Source: Ancylobacter koreensis
GTDB lineage: Bacteria; Pseudomonadota; Alphaproteobacteria; Rhizobiales; Xanthobacteraceae
NCBI RefSeq assembly: GCF_023016525.1
Contig: NZ_JALKCG010000005.1
Coordinates: 62,001 to 126,000, forward strand
Reading direction: 5' to 3'
DNA: 64,000 bases
The translations under genes were made by a program, and so were the position numbers. The notes under the pieces were generated by a model, which worked only from the letters and a program-made list of their open reading frames with translations, did not search any database and was not told where the DNA came from. Of the stretch, positions 54,524 to 63,168 are shown one piece after another (within the stretch, counting starts at the first letter, position 1; the number at the start of each line of letters is the position of its first letter).

Positions 54524-57500
54524 TCAGACCGCCAGCCGGGTCTCCAGCGCCGCCCCGGCGCCGACCTCGGCCGAGAGCTGGACGACGCGGATATCGAGGA
54601 AGGACTGCGGGGCGCCGAAATCGGCGATCTCGTCGGTCGCCGCATAGAGGACGGAGGGGGCGGACGTCGCGAGGCGGCGCACCACCGCCTCCCCGTCGAG
54701 GATGGCGACCTCGTAGGCCTCGACGGTCTCGCCGAGCGGCACCTCGAAAAGGTCCCAGGAATCCCCGCCCCCGCGTGTGCGCCGTGTCCAGCCCAGCACT
54801 ACCCCTTCCGGCGTGCGGCGGGCGCGGGCATGGACGGGGGCGAGCGGGCGCAGCGCCTGCGGGCCGGCCATGGCGGCGATCTCGGTGACGGCGGGGTCGC
54901 CATGGTCGCGATCCGCCCGGCCGACGCGCAGCAGCAGCGCGCGGCCGAGCATGTCGAGCCCGCCCGCGACCGGGAGGAGATTGGCGTCGAGACGGATCAG
55001 CCGCGTGCCGGCAGGCCAGGGCGCGGCGGCGCGCGCCTCGGTGCCGAGCTGGCCGCGCAGCAGGCCGGAAAGCCGCCAGCGCCGTTCGCCGATCAGCTCG
55101 GCCTCGGCGAACTGGATCGCCTCCACCTCGCCGGAAGGCGCGACCAGCGCGAGCGCATTGGCCCCGCCCAGCACCGCCTCCTCGCTGGCGGCGGCGATCA
55201 GCCCGCCATCGAGCTCGATCTCGAGCCTCGTCCGGCTCCAGCGCCAGCACGGGCCGGGCGGCAGATCGGCGAGCGTCGCGCCCGTCACCGCCGGAGCGGG
55301 GATGGTCGCGACGCGCTCGAAGCTCGCCCCGTCCACCGCCCGCCACACGGCCAGGCTCCCCGGCCACGGCGCGAGGAACGCACCGAGCCAGGCCAGCACC
55401 GGCCCCGCCTCCCCGCCCGGCAGCGGCAAGGCGACAAGCTGCACCTGCGGCGGCCCGTCTCCGGCCGGCATGTCGAGCGTGACCGGCCGGGCCGCCTGCA
55501 CGGCGAGGTCGAACACGGCGGGGTCGATGCTGCGCGCGCTGACGAGCCGCGCCTCGCGGTCCTCGATCGCGGTGATCTCCATGAGCCGCGCGCGTCCGTC
55601 GCGCTCGATGCGCAGCAGGTCGCCCGGCTCCAGCGCCAGATGCGAGGGCGGCAGCGTCAGGCTCAGCGTGTCGCGCCCGGCCCAGATGTCCTGTAGGAAG
55701 CGGTCGGCAAGTCCCGCCGCAAATCCGGGATCCGTCACCATGGCGACGTCGAGCCCGGTGGCCGCCCGTGCCGCGCCGGCAAGCCGGCGGGAGGAGGCGG
55801 TCGCGCGCCGGTAGTCGCCATTGCCGTCGATGAAGCCGAGCGTCGCGCTCGCCGGCAACTCGCCCTCGGCGGCGCGCACGAAGCGCGGCGGCGCGATGTC
55901 CTCGCCGGCGGCGATGTCCTCGTCGGTGATGAGTGCGCGCACCCGCCCGCCGCGCCGGCGCAGCGCCAGCCCCTCGCCGCGCTCGACGAGATCGAAGGCG
56001 AAGGCCCGCGCCAGAGGTTCCAGCGCCGCCCGCGCCGTCATCGGCCGGTCCACGACATAGCCGTCGACGACGCCGGAAAGCGCCGCCGCGTCGATAGCCT
56101 CCACGCCGAAATCGGCGGCCAGCGCGGCCGCCAGCTCCGCGAGCGGAGCGGCGCCGAGCCGGCCGCTCAGCCAGTGGCCGGTCTCCCAGTTCGCCCCGTC
56201 CGCCCACACGTCGCGGGCGAGCGGGAACACCGGGAAGGGCCGCGCGTCCCAGCTCCAGGCGAAGATGCCCGCCGGCTCGATCATCCGCCCGCCGGGCAGC
56301 GCGGGCGCCGCCGGGTTGAGCGCGGCCGAGGTCGCAAAGCCCGTCAGCGTCGCCTCGATCAGCCGGCGCTGCATCAGGTCGTCGCGCCGTCCGCTGGAGA
56401 AGGGCGGCAGGCCGCCATCGGCCGATTTGGCGTCGGGGAAGACGCTTGGCCGGTTGGCTCCCTTGTCGACCGCCGGGCAGCCGATCTCGGTGAGGCGCAC
56501 CGGCTTGGAACCCGGCAGCCAGGCGGTCGGCGCCGCCTGCCGCACGCCGCCGACGCGCTCGTGATGGGCCTGGCTCCACCAGCCGGCAATGTCCTTCTGG
56601 CGGAACACCCAGGGCTCGCCATAGGCGCCGTCAGTGATGGGAAACCGCGCCTGCGCGGCGCGGGCGGCCTCGTCGGCGTAGTACCAGTCGAAGGCCTCGC
56701 CCGCGTTGAGGTTGCCCGCGAGATAGGCCGGATCGTGCAGGCTCTCATGGTCCTGCGCGTCGAGATGGGCGTCGCCGTCGCGCCAGTCCGCGAGCGGGGG
56801 ATACCAGTCGATGCCGACGAAATCGAGCGCGGGCGCGGCCCAGAGCGGGTCGAGCGGGAAGCGCACCTCCGCCCCGCCGTCACGCACATCGGCGCCGTAT
56901 TCGGCCCAGTCGGCGGCGTAGCCGACCTTGGTTCCCGCCCCGACGATGGTCTTCACCTCGCCCGCCAGCGCGGCGAAGGCGGCGGCGGCGGGATAGGTTC
57001 CCGGCGCCGAGCGCACGCGGGTCAGCGCCGTCATTTCGGAGCCGACGAGGATCGCCTCCACCCCGCCGGCCAGCACGGAAAGCCGGGCATAGTGCAGCGC
57101 CATGCGGCGCAGGGACCATTCCTCCGGCCCGGAATAGACGACGCGTCCGCCGAGAACGCTGAAATGCGCCGCGCTCGCCGTGCCGAACAACGCCGCGACC
57201 TGCGTGCCCGCCGCCGCCGTGCCGTCCGGCGAGCCGGGCCGGCCGGGCGCGGGGTGGCAGGTGATGCGCCCGCGCCAGGGATAGGCCGGCTGGCTCGCCT
57301 CCCCGCTCCACGGGTCGGGGCGCGCATTGCCGGCGGGAATGTCCATCATCACGAAGGGATAGAGCGTCACCGCCAGCCCGCGCGCCTTCAGCGCCCGGAT
57401 CGCCTCGACCACGCTGTCGTCGGAGGGCGTGCCGCCATAGGCCGGGCGTCCCTCATGCTGGCTGACGAGGGTGGCAGTCTCGCGCAGCTGCCCCGCCACC

Positions 57501-58435
57501 CGCCAGGCGACGTTGAACGGAAAGATCTGCGTCGGCTTCACGCGTCGCTCGACGCCGGGGCGCACCCGGCAGGTGCCGGCCCGCAGGTCGTCGCCGAACC
57601 AGCTCACCACCAGCGCCACCCGCTCCAGATTGGGACAAGTCGCGAGAAGCTGGTCGAGCGCGGCGGAAAAGTCGCTGGCATGGGTGGCGACGTGCCGGTT
57701 CTCCGGCTGGTAGACGCCGGGCCGGTCGACCCGGACCACCTCGCGCGGATCGTAGCCGAATTCGGTGGCGCCGGGGATCAGCGTCACCGCGCGCAGGTCG
57801 CGCTCCAGCGTGCCGACCGCCCGCTCCACCTCGACCGATATCTGCGGCAGCCGGTTGCCGAAGGAGGCGAGCGCCAACCGCTCGAAAACGAGATAGGCGA
57901 GGCCGCGATAGGCCGGCGCGCCCGGCACGCGCGCCTCGATCAGCGGGTCGGGAAGCTGGTCCTCGCCGCCCAGATGCCGACGCACCACACGCCAGCGCGT
58001 ATCGAGCAGCCGCCCGTCGGCCCAGATGCGGCCGATCCGCGTCACCGGCCCCTCGCACAGGCCGACGGCGAAGCTGCCGAAATAGCTGTAGCTGGTGGTG
58101 GAGACGCCGCCCGCCCCCGCGCCGATGCTGCCGCCCTTGCCGCCGCCCGATTGCGTCTGGGTGGAGACCACCTCCTCCACCGGCGCCGCCCAGATCACCT
58201 GGCCGGAGAGCCGGGCGCGGCCGTAGAGGCGCGGCATCGCCGCCCCTTCGGTGGACGTCATGGTGCCGAATTCGGCGAGGCGCGGCCCCTCGACCCGGCG
58301 GCCGGGGTTCAGCACCAGGCTGTCGACCGCCGAACCGCCGAGCGCGCCGAGCGCCCGCCCGGCCAGCGCACCGACCGGCCCGAACAGCGCCCCGCCGACC
58401 GCCCCGCCAAGGGCGCCGAGAATGAGTGTGGCCAT
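54524..58435 (-). CDS. GTA tail-tip 'megatron' protein (gp15-like)
   Basis: 1303 residues. The N-terminus is a Gly/Ala-rich hydrophobic stretch (ILGALGGAVGGALFGPVGAL). A tail-assembly region follows, then a glycoside-hydrolase-like TIM barrel (about 430-740, with FVGIDWYPPLADW and GEPWVFRQKDI), then a phage-tail_3 domain (about 780-960) and C-terminal fibronectin-like parts. RcGTA gp15 is the tip protein that contacts the cell surface and helps deliver DNA. Size and order match. It is followed by the spike genes. Confidence 0.92.
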   Translation of the reverse strand: MATLILGALGGAVGGALFGPVGALAGRALGALGGSAVDSLVLNPGRRVEGPRLAEFGTMTSTEGAAMPRLYGRARLSGQVIWAAPVEEVVSTQTQSGGGKGGSIGAGAGGVSTTSYSYFGSFAVGLCEGPVTRIGRIWADGRLLDTRWRVVRRHLGGEDQLPDPLIEARVPGAPAYRGLAYLVFERLALASFGNRLPQISVEVERAVGTLERDLRAVTLIPGATEFGYDPREVVRVDRPGVYQPENRHVATHASDFSAALDQLLATCPNLERVALVVSWFGDDLRAGTCRVRPGVERRVKPTQIFPFNVAWRVAGQLRETATLVSQHEGRPAYGGTPSDDSVVEAIRALKARGLAVTLYPFVMMDIPAGNARPDPWSGEASQPAYPWRGRITCHPAPGRPGSPDGTAAAGTQVAALFGTASAAHFSVLGGRVVYSGPEEWSLRRMALHYARLSVLAGGVEAILVGSEMTALTRVRSAPGTYPAAAAFAALAGEVKTIVGAGTKVGYAADWAEYGADVRDGGAEVRFPLDPLWAAPALDFVGIDWYPPLADWRDGDAHLDAQDHESLHDPAYLAGNLNAGEAFDWYYADEAARAAQARFPITDGAYGEPWVFRQKDIAGWWSQAHHERVGGVRQAAPTAWLPGSKPVRLTEIGCPAVDKGANRPSVFPDAKSADGGLPPFSSGRRDDLMQRRLIEATLTGFATSAALNPAAPALPGGRMIEPAGIFAWSWDARPFPVFPLARDVWADGANWETGHWLSGRLGAAPLAELAAALAADFGVEAIDAAALSGVVDGYVVDRPMTARAALEPLARAFAFDLVERGEGLALRRRGGRVRALITDEDIAAGEDIAPPRFVRAAEGELPASATLGFIDGNGDYRRATASSRRLAGAARAATGLDVAMVTDPGFAAGLADRFLQDIWAGRDTLSLTLPPSHLALEPGDLLRIERDGRARLMEITAIEDREARLVSARSIDPAVFDLAVQAARPVTLDMPAGDGPPQVQLVALPLPGGEAGPVLAWLGAFLAPWPGSLAVWRAVDGASFERVATIPAPAVTGATLADLPPGPCWRWSRTRLEIELDGGLIAAASEEAVLGGANALALVAPSGEVEAIQFAEAELIGERRWRLSGLLRGQLGTEARAAAPWPAGTRLIRLDANLLPVAGGLDMLGRALLLRVGRADRDHGDPAVTEIAAMAGPQALRPLAPVHARARRTPEGVVLGWTRRTRGGGDSWDLFEVPLGETVEAYEVAILDGEAVVRRLATSAPSVLYAATDEIADFGAPQSFLDIRVVQLSAEVGAGAALETRLAV

Positions 58436-58494
58436 GAGGGCTCCGATTCAGGGAAGGGTCGTCGTCCGGGATCGCGGCATCGACAAAGAAGCTC

Positions 58495-58573
58495 GTCATG
58501 GCCGGGCTTGACCCGGCCATCCACGTCTTTGGCGCAAAGGAGCCGTGGATCCCCCGTCAAGCCCGGGGGTGAC
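58495..58573. repeat. Dispersed palindromic repeat, copy 2 (inside the GTA cluster)
   Basis: About 79 bases between the tip and peptidase genes. It starts GTCATGGCCGGGCTTGAC, has ATCCACGTCTT and GTGGATCC in the middle, and ends CCCGGGGGTGAC. Same family as 45516-45605 and 62006-62088. The gap 58436-58630 holds nothing else that I can support. Confidence 0.85.
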
Positions 58574-58630
58574 GGTGTGCGGGAGGATACCGGGCAGGAA
58601 TAACAATAGCCGGGGGCCCCACTGAACGCC

Positions 58631-59068
58631 TCACGTCCCCGGAAAGGCGAAGGCGAAGGCCAGCCGCCGGCGCCACCAGGGGGCGAGGCACACCTCGGCC
58701 GCCGCCGCCCCGTCATGGGCGTGCACCATGCGGTCCGGCGCGACGAGGATGGCCGCATGCTTGGCCGGGAAGCCCGCGCGCCAGCGGAACAGCAGCACGT
58801 CGCCCGGCACGATGGCCTCCGGCGCCACCGCGCGCATGTGGCGGCCGGCGGCCTCCGCCATCTGCTCGGCCTTCGTCGCCTCCGCCCAGTCGGGCGCGTA
58901 GGGCGGCAGGTCCTGCGGCTCGGCGCCGATCACCGCCCGCCACACGCCGCGTACCAGCCCGAGGCAGTCCGCCCCCTGTCCCTTGCAGGACGCGCGGTGC
59001 AGATAGGGCGTGCCGATCCAGCCGCGTGCCTCGGCGACGATCGCCGCGCGCGCCTTGTCCGCGTCCAT
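58631..59068 (-). CDS. GTA NlpC/P60 tail peptidase (gp14-like)
   Basis: 145 residues from ATG 59068 (a GTG at 59071 is possible). NlpC/P60 fold with catalytic Cys35 in GADCLGLVRG and His104 in FPAKHAAIL. In RcGTA the homologous peptidase at the tail tip opens the cell wall peptidoglycan during DNA delivery. It overlaps the hub gene stop by one base (TGATG). Confidence 0.92.
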   Translation of the reverse strand: MDADKARAAIVAEARGWIGTPYLHRASCKGQGADCLGLVRGVWRAVIGAEPQDLPPYAPDWAEATKAEQMAEAAGRHMRAVAPEAIVPGDVLLFRWRAGFPAKHAAILVAPDRMVHAHDGAAAAEVCLAPWWRRRLAFAFAFPGT

Positions 59069-59931
59069 CACTGGCCCCCCGGCATGGCGACGCGCAGCAC
59101 CGCGTCATTGCCCGGCATGTCGGGAAAGCCGCGAAAGTTCGACGTGTTGGCGAAGCGGTCGCGGCAGGTCTCGAAGCGCCGGTCGCAGCCGGCGGTCACG
59201 GTGAAAGCGTCGCCGGACGCGAGCGGCTCGGGCGGACGCTGCCACAGCTCCAGCCGCGTGCCGGCGTCGCGCCCATGCGCCTTCACCTCGGTGGCGAAGC
59301 CAGCACTTGCGCCCCCGGTGAAGACGAGCCGCCCTTGCGCGAACCAGCCCGCCACATAGGCGTCCAGCCCCTCCGCGGCGAACAGGCCGGGCCCGAGCAC
59401 CGACGCCACCGTGCCCTCAGCGCGATAGGCGGGATCGTCCAGCGCCACCTTGCAGCGCGCGTCACCGAGGTCCGCGTCGCAGCCGGCAGTGAACAGCCGG
59501 CCGCGCACCACGTTGAGCGCCGCCGAGAGGCCGCGTAGCTCGGCATGGAAGCTGCCGCCCTCGCGCCGCACCTCGCCGAGATGCGCCCGGCGCAGCACGA
59601 GGAAATTCTCCGGCGCCGACCAGTCCACGAGGATCAGCTCGATCGCCGCTCCGTCGTAGCGGCCGGCGTCGAGATCGGCCTCGTCGATCAGTTCGGAGGT
59701 CAGCGCCGCCGACATCTCCCCGCCGCCGACGGCGAAGCCCAGCGCGTTCGCGTCCTCGCTGCCGGCCACGCCCGAGGCGGCGCGAAAGAGCGTGCCGTCG
59801 ACGAACAGCTCCGCGTCATGCTCGGTGAGGCCGATCACCGCGCCGTCGCGTCGGGTCAGCCGCCAGCAGCGCGCCAGCGTCGTCGCTCCTCCCGCCAGTG
59901 CGGCGGCGAGCCCGTCCGGAATGTCTCTCAC
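59068..59931 (-). CDS. GTA tail hub protein, DUF2163 (gp13-like)
   Basis: 287 residues with the DUF2163 N-terminal domain (about 1-160) and the C-terminal phage_BR0599-type domain. Cys151-X8-Cys160 and Cys249-X6-Cys256 form two pairs. The RcGTA hub protein has been shown to hold an iron-sulfur cluster, so these four are the likely ligands. It would close the tail tube and connect to the tip. It overlaps the distal tail gene by 4 bases. Confidence 0.92.
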   Translation of the reverse strand: MRDIPDGLAAALAGGATTLARCWRLTRRDGAVIGLTEHDAELFVDGTLFRAASGVAGSEDANALGFAVGGGEMSAALTSELIDEADLDAGRYDGAAIELILVDWSAPENFLVLRRAHLGEVRREGGSFHAELRGLSAALNVVRGRLFTAGCDADLGDARCKVALDDPAYRAEGTVASVLGPGLFAAEGLDAYVAGWFAQGRLVFTGGASAGFATEVKAHGRDAGTRLELWQRPPEPLASGDAFTVTAGCDRRFETCRDRFANTSNFRGFPDMPGNDAVLRVAMPGGQ

Positions 59932-60569
59932 GGCCGTATCTCCAGGATCGGGATGCGCGGGATCGCCCCCGCCTCGAAGGCGGTGAGGTTCACCTCCAGA
60001 AAATCGGTGTCGAAGCGCGCCGGCACGTCGAACAGGAAGCCCGCCGTCACGTCCGCGCCCTCGGCGGGCACATGGCCGGCGAGAAAGGTGAGCGCGCCGG
60101 TGGTCACGTCGAGCGCGAAATGCACGCCCTCGGTGCGCTCGGCCCCGCCCACCGCCACCCGCACCGAGCCGGCCACCGGCTTGGCGATGGGCCGCGTATA
60201 GGGCGCGTGGTCACCGCCATAGGTCTTGGCGAGGGTGAAGACCGCACGCACGCCGTCGCCGGTGCCGAGCGGCTGGTCGAACGGGGTCACCGCTTGGCCC
60301 GGCGCGGCGGAGGAATGGTCCAGCCGGTCGCGCCAGCGGAAGCCGTAGAGCCGCCCGCGCCGCTCCTCGAAGAAGGCGACGACGGCCGAGAGCTGGGGGA
60401 GCGAGGTCACGCCATAGCCGGCATCCCAGCGCCGGCGCGAATGGGCGAGCCGCGTGTTGCGCTCCTCGCGGCCGGTCAGCGTGGTGACGATCTCGGTCGC
60501 CCGCTCCGGCCCGCCCGCCGCGCCGAGCGCGATGTCGAGCGGGAACAGCGTCTCGTGGAAGGCGGGCAT
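59928..60569 (-). CDS. GTA distal tail protein, DUF2460 (gp12-like)
   Basis: 213 residues of the DUF2460 / TIGR02217 family: FHETLFPLDIALGAAGGPER, SRRRWDAGYGVTSLPQLSAV and VVAFFEERRGRLYGFRWRDRLDH. It forms the ring between tail tube and hub. It starts 1 base after the tape measure gene ends and overlaps the hub gene. Confidence 0.92.
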   Translation of the reverse strand: MPAFHETLFPLDIALGAAGGPERATEIVTTLTGREERNTRLAHSRRRWDAGYGVTSLPQLSAVVAFFEERRGRLYGFRWRDRLDHSSAAPGQAVTPFDQPLGTGDGVRAVFTLAKTYGGDHAPYTRPIAKPVAGSVRVAVGGAERTEGVHFALDVTTGALTFLAGHVPAEGADVTAGFLFDVPARFDTDFLEVNLTAFEAGAIPRIPILEIRP

Positions 60570-61172
60570 CTAGAGGCTCCTTTCCCCGCGCGCCACGGCG
60601 CGGGCGACGAGGCCGGCGAGATAAGCGTCGGAGCGGCGGAACGAGGAGGCGTCGGGCGTGGCGACATTCACCGTCACGTTCATCGAACGGCCGCCCGCTC
60701 CGCTCCCGGCGGCGACGCCGAGCCGTCCGTCCGGCCCGCGCCGCAGCGGCAGGATCGCCTCGGCGCCGGCCTCGCCCATCAGGCCGAGGGCGCCGCCCGC
60801 CATCGGGAAATAGGTCGGCGCGGCCACCACCCCGCCCTGCGCGAAGGGCACGACGCGGCCATGGGCGAGCGCAGCGCCCTTCGCGAAGCCGAACGCGCTC
60901 CCGAGCCCGCCCAGCGCGCCCTGCAGCAGCCCGGCGACGCCCTGTTCCAGCGGCCGGAAGGCGACGTCGAGCGCCAGCGAGGAGAGCCGGCCCGCCAGCG
61001 CGCGCAGCACGTCGTCGGCCTCGCGGCCCTTCAGCGCCGCCCCGGTCAGCGCGTCGCCGACCACCCGCCCGAAGCCGCGCGCCAGCCGCTCGGCCTCGGC
61101 GATCTCGCGGCGGAAGGCGCCGGTGTCGGCGGCGATCTCGACGGTGAGCCCGTCCTCCATCTCGTCGGCCAT
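60570..61172 (-). CDS. GTA tape measure protein (gp11-like)
   Basis: 200 residues, start at 61172 with GGAGGAG upstream. A helical N-terminal part (VEIAADTGAFRREIAEAERL, 1-65) is followed by a Gly/Ala-rich amphipathic stretch (about 65-125, AFRPLEQGVAGLLQGALGG) and a C-terminal GEAGAEAILPLRRGPDG typical of lambda-like tape measure ends. Such a short tape measure sets a very short tail, as in RcGTA, and differs from full phages. The gap upstream holds a palindromic element. Confidence 0.85.
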   Translation of the reverse strand: MADEMEDGLTVEIAADTGAFRREIAEAERLARGFGRVVGDALTGAALKGREADDVLRALAGRLSSLALDVAFRPLEQGVAGLLQGALGGLGSAFGFAKGAALAHGRVVPFAQGGVVAAPTYFPMAGGALGLMGEAGAEAILPLRRGPDGRLGVAAGSGAGGRSMNVTVNVATPDASSFRRSDAYLAGLVARAVARGERSL

Positions 61173-61234
61173 CTTCTCCTCCCTCGCTCGCATGCCCGTT
61201 TCAGATATCGCCCGCCGTGGCGGCGGTTTTCCCC

Positions 61235-61340
61235 CCGGGTCCCGGATCAACGTTCCGCCTGCGGCGTCACTGGTCCGGGACACGAGGGAACACGTTTCCC
61301 GGACAAGGTGCGCCTCGCGCACCGCCGATCCGGGACCCGG
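61235..61340. repeat. Three-stem palindromic element in the GTA cluster
   Basis: CCGGGTCCCGGATC (61235-61248) and GATCCGGGACCCGG (61327-61340) are perfect 14-base arms. They enclose GTCCGGGA/TCCCGGAC (61273-61280, 61297-61304) and GGTGCGC/GCGCACC (61307-61313, 61317-61323). The whole would fold as a closing stem with two hairpins. It fills most of the 190-base gap between the tape measure gene and the rcc01693-like gene. Confidence 0.8.
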
Positions 61341-61362
61341 CGAAGATTCTTCGGCCACCCGC

Positions 61363-61566
61363 TCAATCCGGGAACCGCGCCATCAGCGCATCGAGCGCGG
61401 CGCGGCCGAGCGGCACGCGGACCGGCCCGGTAGGGCCGAGCGCGGCGGCGAGCTCGCGCGGCGTCATGCGCCAGAAATCGCGCGGGGAAAGCTGCAGCCG
61501 CCCGAGGCCGAAGGCCATCGCCTCCGCCCAGGGGAAGGCCCGGGGAAGGGCGGCGCCGCCGGTCAC
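61363..61566 (-). CDS. GTA rcc01693-family protein (tail chaperone region)
   Basis: 67 residues. FPWAEAMAFGLGRLQLSPRD and WRMTPRELAAALGP are the signature of the small rcc01693 family between the tail chaperone and tape measure genes of GTAs. The start overlaps the upstream gene by 4 bases. In tailed phages this spot encodes the frameshifted chaperone extension (G/GT). Here it is a separate overlapping frame. Confidence 0.85.
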   Translation of the reverse strand: MTGGAALPRAFPWAEAMAFGLGRLQLSPRDFWRMTPRELAAALGPTGPVRVPLGRAALDALMARFPD

Positions 61567-61946
61567 GTCGCCGGCGGCGGTTGGGGCAAAGGGGCGCGGG
61601 CGGCCTCCCCGCCCATGCCCGCGTCGGACCCCGCATCGGCAGCCCCGAAGGTGGCGGCGATCAGCTCGCCGACGAGGCGCGCAAAACCCGCCGCCCCGCC
61701 GGGCGTGGTCATGCGCGCCACTTCCTCCTCGGCGACGCTCTCCCCCGCCCCGCGCAGCCCCGCCGCCACGATGCGGATGGCGTCACGGGCGGACAGGCGC
61801 CCGCCGGCGAAGCGGCCGGTGAGCGCGACGAGATCCTCGGCGCCGAAGGCGTCCTCAAGCTCCGCCAGCGCGCCGAGCGTCAGCACCAGCGTGCGACGCC
61901 GCCCGTCGAGCTCGGCGGAGATTTCCCCGCGATGCCGGTTCGTCAT
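61563..61946 (-). CDS. GTA gp10-like tail assembly chaperone
   Basis: 127 residues. RHRGEISAELDGRRRTLVLT and LGALAELEDAFGAEDLVALT match the GTA chaperone family (Phage_TAC_11 type). The C-terminus (about 100-127) is Ala/Pro-rich. It would coat the tape measure during tail assembly and is not expected in the finished particle. It lies 163 bases downstream of the tail tube gene, a gap holding repeat copy 3. Confidence 0.87.
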   Translation of the reverse strand: MTNRHRGEISAELDGRRRTLVLTLGALAELEDAFGAEDLVALTGRFAGGRLSARDAIRIVAAGLRGAGESVAEEEVARMTTPGGAAGFARLVGELIAATFGAADAGSDAGMGGEAARAPLPQPPPAT

Positions 61947-62005
61947 GGTCGCTCCCTTTGAAGGATCGGAGGGAAGCCGTGTGCAGCGGTGCTCAAGAAA
62001 GCACC

Positions 62006-62088
62006 GTCATGGCCGGGCTTGATCCGGCCATCCACGTCTTCCCAGTGCGCAAAAAGTCATGGATCCTCGGGTCATGCCCGGGGATGAC
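62006..62088. repeat. Dispersed palindromic repeat, copy 3 (inside the GTA cluster)
   Basis: About 83 bases between the tail tube and chaperone genes: GTCATGGCCGGGCTTGAT at the left, ATCCACGTCTT and ATGGATCC in the middle, CCCGGGGATGAC at the right. Same family and orientation as 58495-58573. Confidence 0.85.
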
Positions 62089-62109
62089 GGCGCTCGGGGC
62101 GGGACCGCC

Positions 62110-62517
62110 TCACAGCGCCGCGAAGGTGATCTCGCCGGCGCTCTCCAGCGCGATGTCGAACGTCACCTCGCGGTCGTGCTCGGCGGCGATCTCCAGCGCC
62201 GTGATCTGGAACGGGCCGGTCAGCGTGCCGAAATCGGGCACCACGATCTGCGTGTTGCGGATCGTCCCGTCGAAGAAGCTCTGGCGGATCAGCGCGTCGG
62301 AGGCGGCGTCCTTGAACACGCCCGAGCCCGCCACCGAGGCGCGCTTCACTCCCGCGCCGGCGAGCAGCTCGCGCCAGCGCCCGGCGCTCTCGGCATGGGT
62401 CACGTCCACCGGCTCGGTGTTGAACGCGATCTGCCGCGAGCGCAGCCCCGCCACCGTGGCGTAGGCTGCCCCGTCATGGATCTTCAGCAAGAGGTCCTTG
62501 CCCTTCTGTGCCGCCAT
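62110..62517 (-). CDS. GTA major tail tube protein (gp9-like, TP901-1 family)
   Basis: 135 residues. KGKDLLLKIHDGAAYATVAG, FNTEPVDVTHAESAGRWREL and LESAGEITF at the end are typical of TP901-1-type major tail proteins. It builds the tail tube as stacked hexamers. It is flanked by two unusually wide gaps (163 and 234 bases), so it may be transcribed or translated at its own level. Confidence 0.92.
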   Translation of the reverse strand: MAAQKGKDLLLKIHDGAAYATVAGLRSRQIAFNTEPVDVTHAESAGRWRELLAGAGVKRASVAGSGVFKDAASDALIRQSFFDGTIRNTQIVVPDFGTLTGPFQITALEIAAEHDREVTFDIALESAGEITFAAL

Positions 62518-62751
62518 CGGCCGATCCTTTCCTTGCGCTCGCCCGCAACGGGCGGTATTCAGAGATGGTTAACCCTGTCGGTGTAGATTTGGCGAGGAAG
62601 GCCGGCAGACGAGGCGTCGAAAACATCCTCCAGGCTTCGCGGATCGATTCCGCAAACCCCGCCAAGTGACTTCATCTTCGGATTCAACTTCACGCGGATT
62701 CGCGAGTCGTCGGAATCGCTTGCGCGCGAAAGCTCGCGCGGGCGGAAAATC
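62518..62751. other. 234-base gap between tail terminator and tail tube genes
   Basis: No gene is supported; a 63-codon frame at 62474-62665 overlaps the tail tube gene and resembles nothing. Base composition is less GC-rich than the flanking genes. It contains the hairpin at 62723-62740. The ribosome site and perhaps a separate promoter for the tail tube gene lie here. Confidence 0.5.
62723..62740 (-). terminator. Hairpin just after the tail terminator gene
   Basis: CGCGCGA and TCGCGCG make a 7-bp stem with a 4-base loop, starting 12 bases past the DUF3168 stop. No T run, so termination would be weak, if any. Confidence 0.35.
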
Positions 62752-63168
62752 TCAATCGGTTTCCGTCACCGCCCGGAAACGCATCAGCGCGCGATAGGTC
62801 CGCCCGCCGGGTTCACGCCGAATCTCGGCGCCTGTGATGCGCAGATTGACCAGCCGGTGCCCCTCCAGCGCCAGCGGCGCGTCGTGCAGCACCTGCTGCA
62901 CCAGATGGGCGATCGCATGCGCCTCGCCATGCCCGCCCTGCCGCGACCAGGCGGCGAGCGTGATGCGATGTTCCAGCCCGCTCTCGGTGGCGGTCGACCA
63001 GTCGCTCACCTGCGCCTCGCCGAGCGTGACATAGGGAAATTCCGGCGCCGCCGGCGGCACGTCATGCACCCGCGCGCCGCCCAGCGCGGCGAGCAGCGGC
63101 CCGTCCGCGAGCAGCGCCGCGTGGATCGCCCGGCGCAGTTCCACCGCCGCGCCCGTCAACGTGACCAT
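62752..63168 (-). CDS. GTA tail terminator, DUF3168 (gp8-like)
   Basis: 138 residues of DUF3168: LRRAIHAALLADGPLLAALG, PEFPYVTLGEAQVSDWST and EHRITLAAWSRQGGHGEAHA. It caps the tail tube at its head end. Its start overlaps the end of a 32-codon frame that precedes it. Confidence 0.92.
   Translation of the reverse strand: MVTLTGAAVELRRAIHAALLADGPLLAALGGARVHDVPPAAPEFPYVTLGEAQVSDWSTATESGLEHRITLAAWSRQGGHGEAHAIAHLVQQVLHDAPLALEGHRLVNLRITGAEIRREPGGRTYRALMRFRAVTETD

Noticed and set aside
62474-62665. 63-codon minus-strand frame in the tail tube gap
   Set aside because: It overlaps the tail tube start, has no clear ribosome site and no similarity that I recognise.
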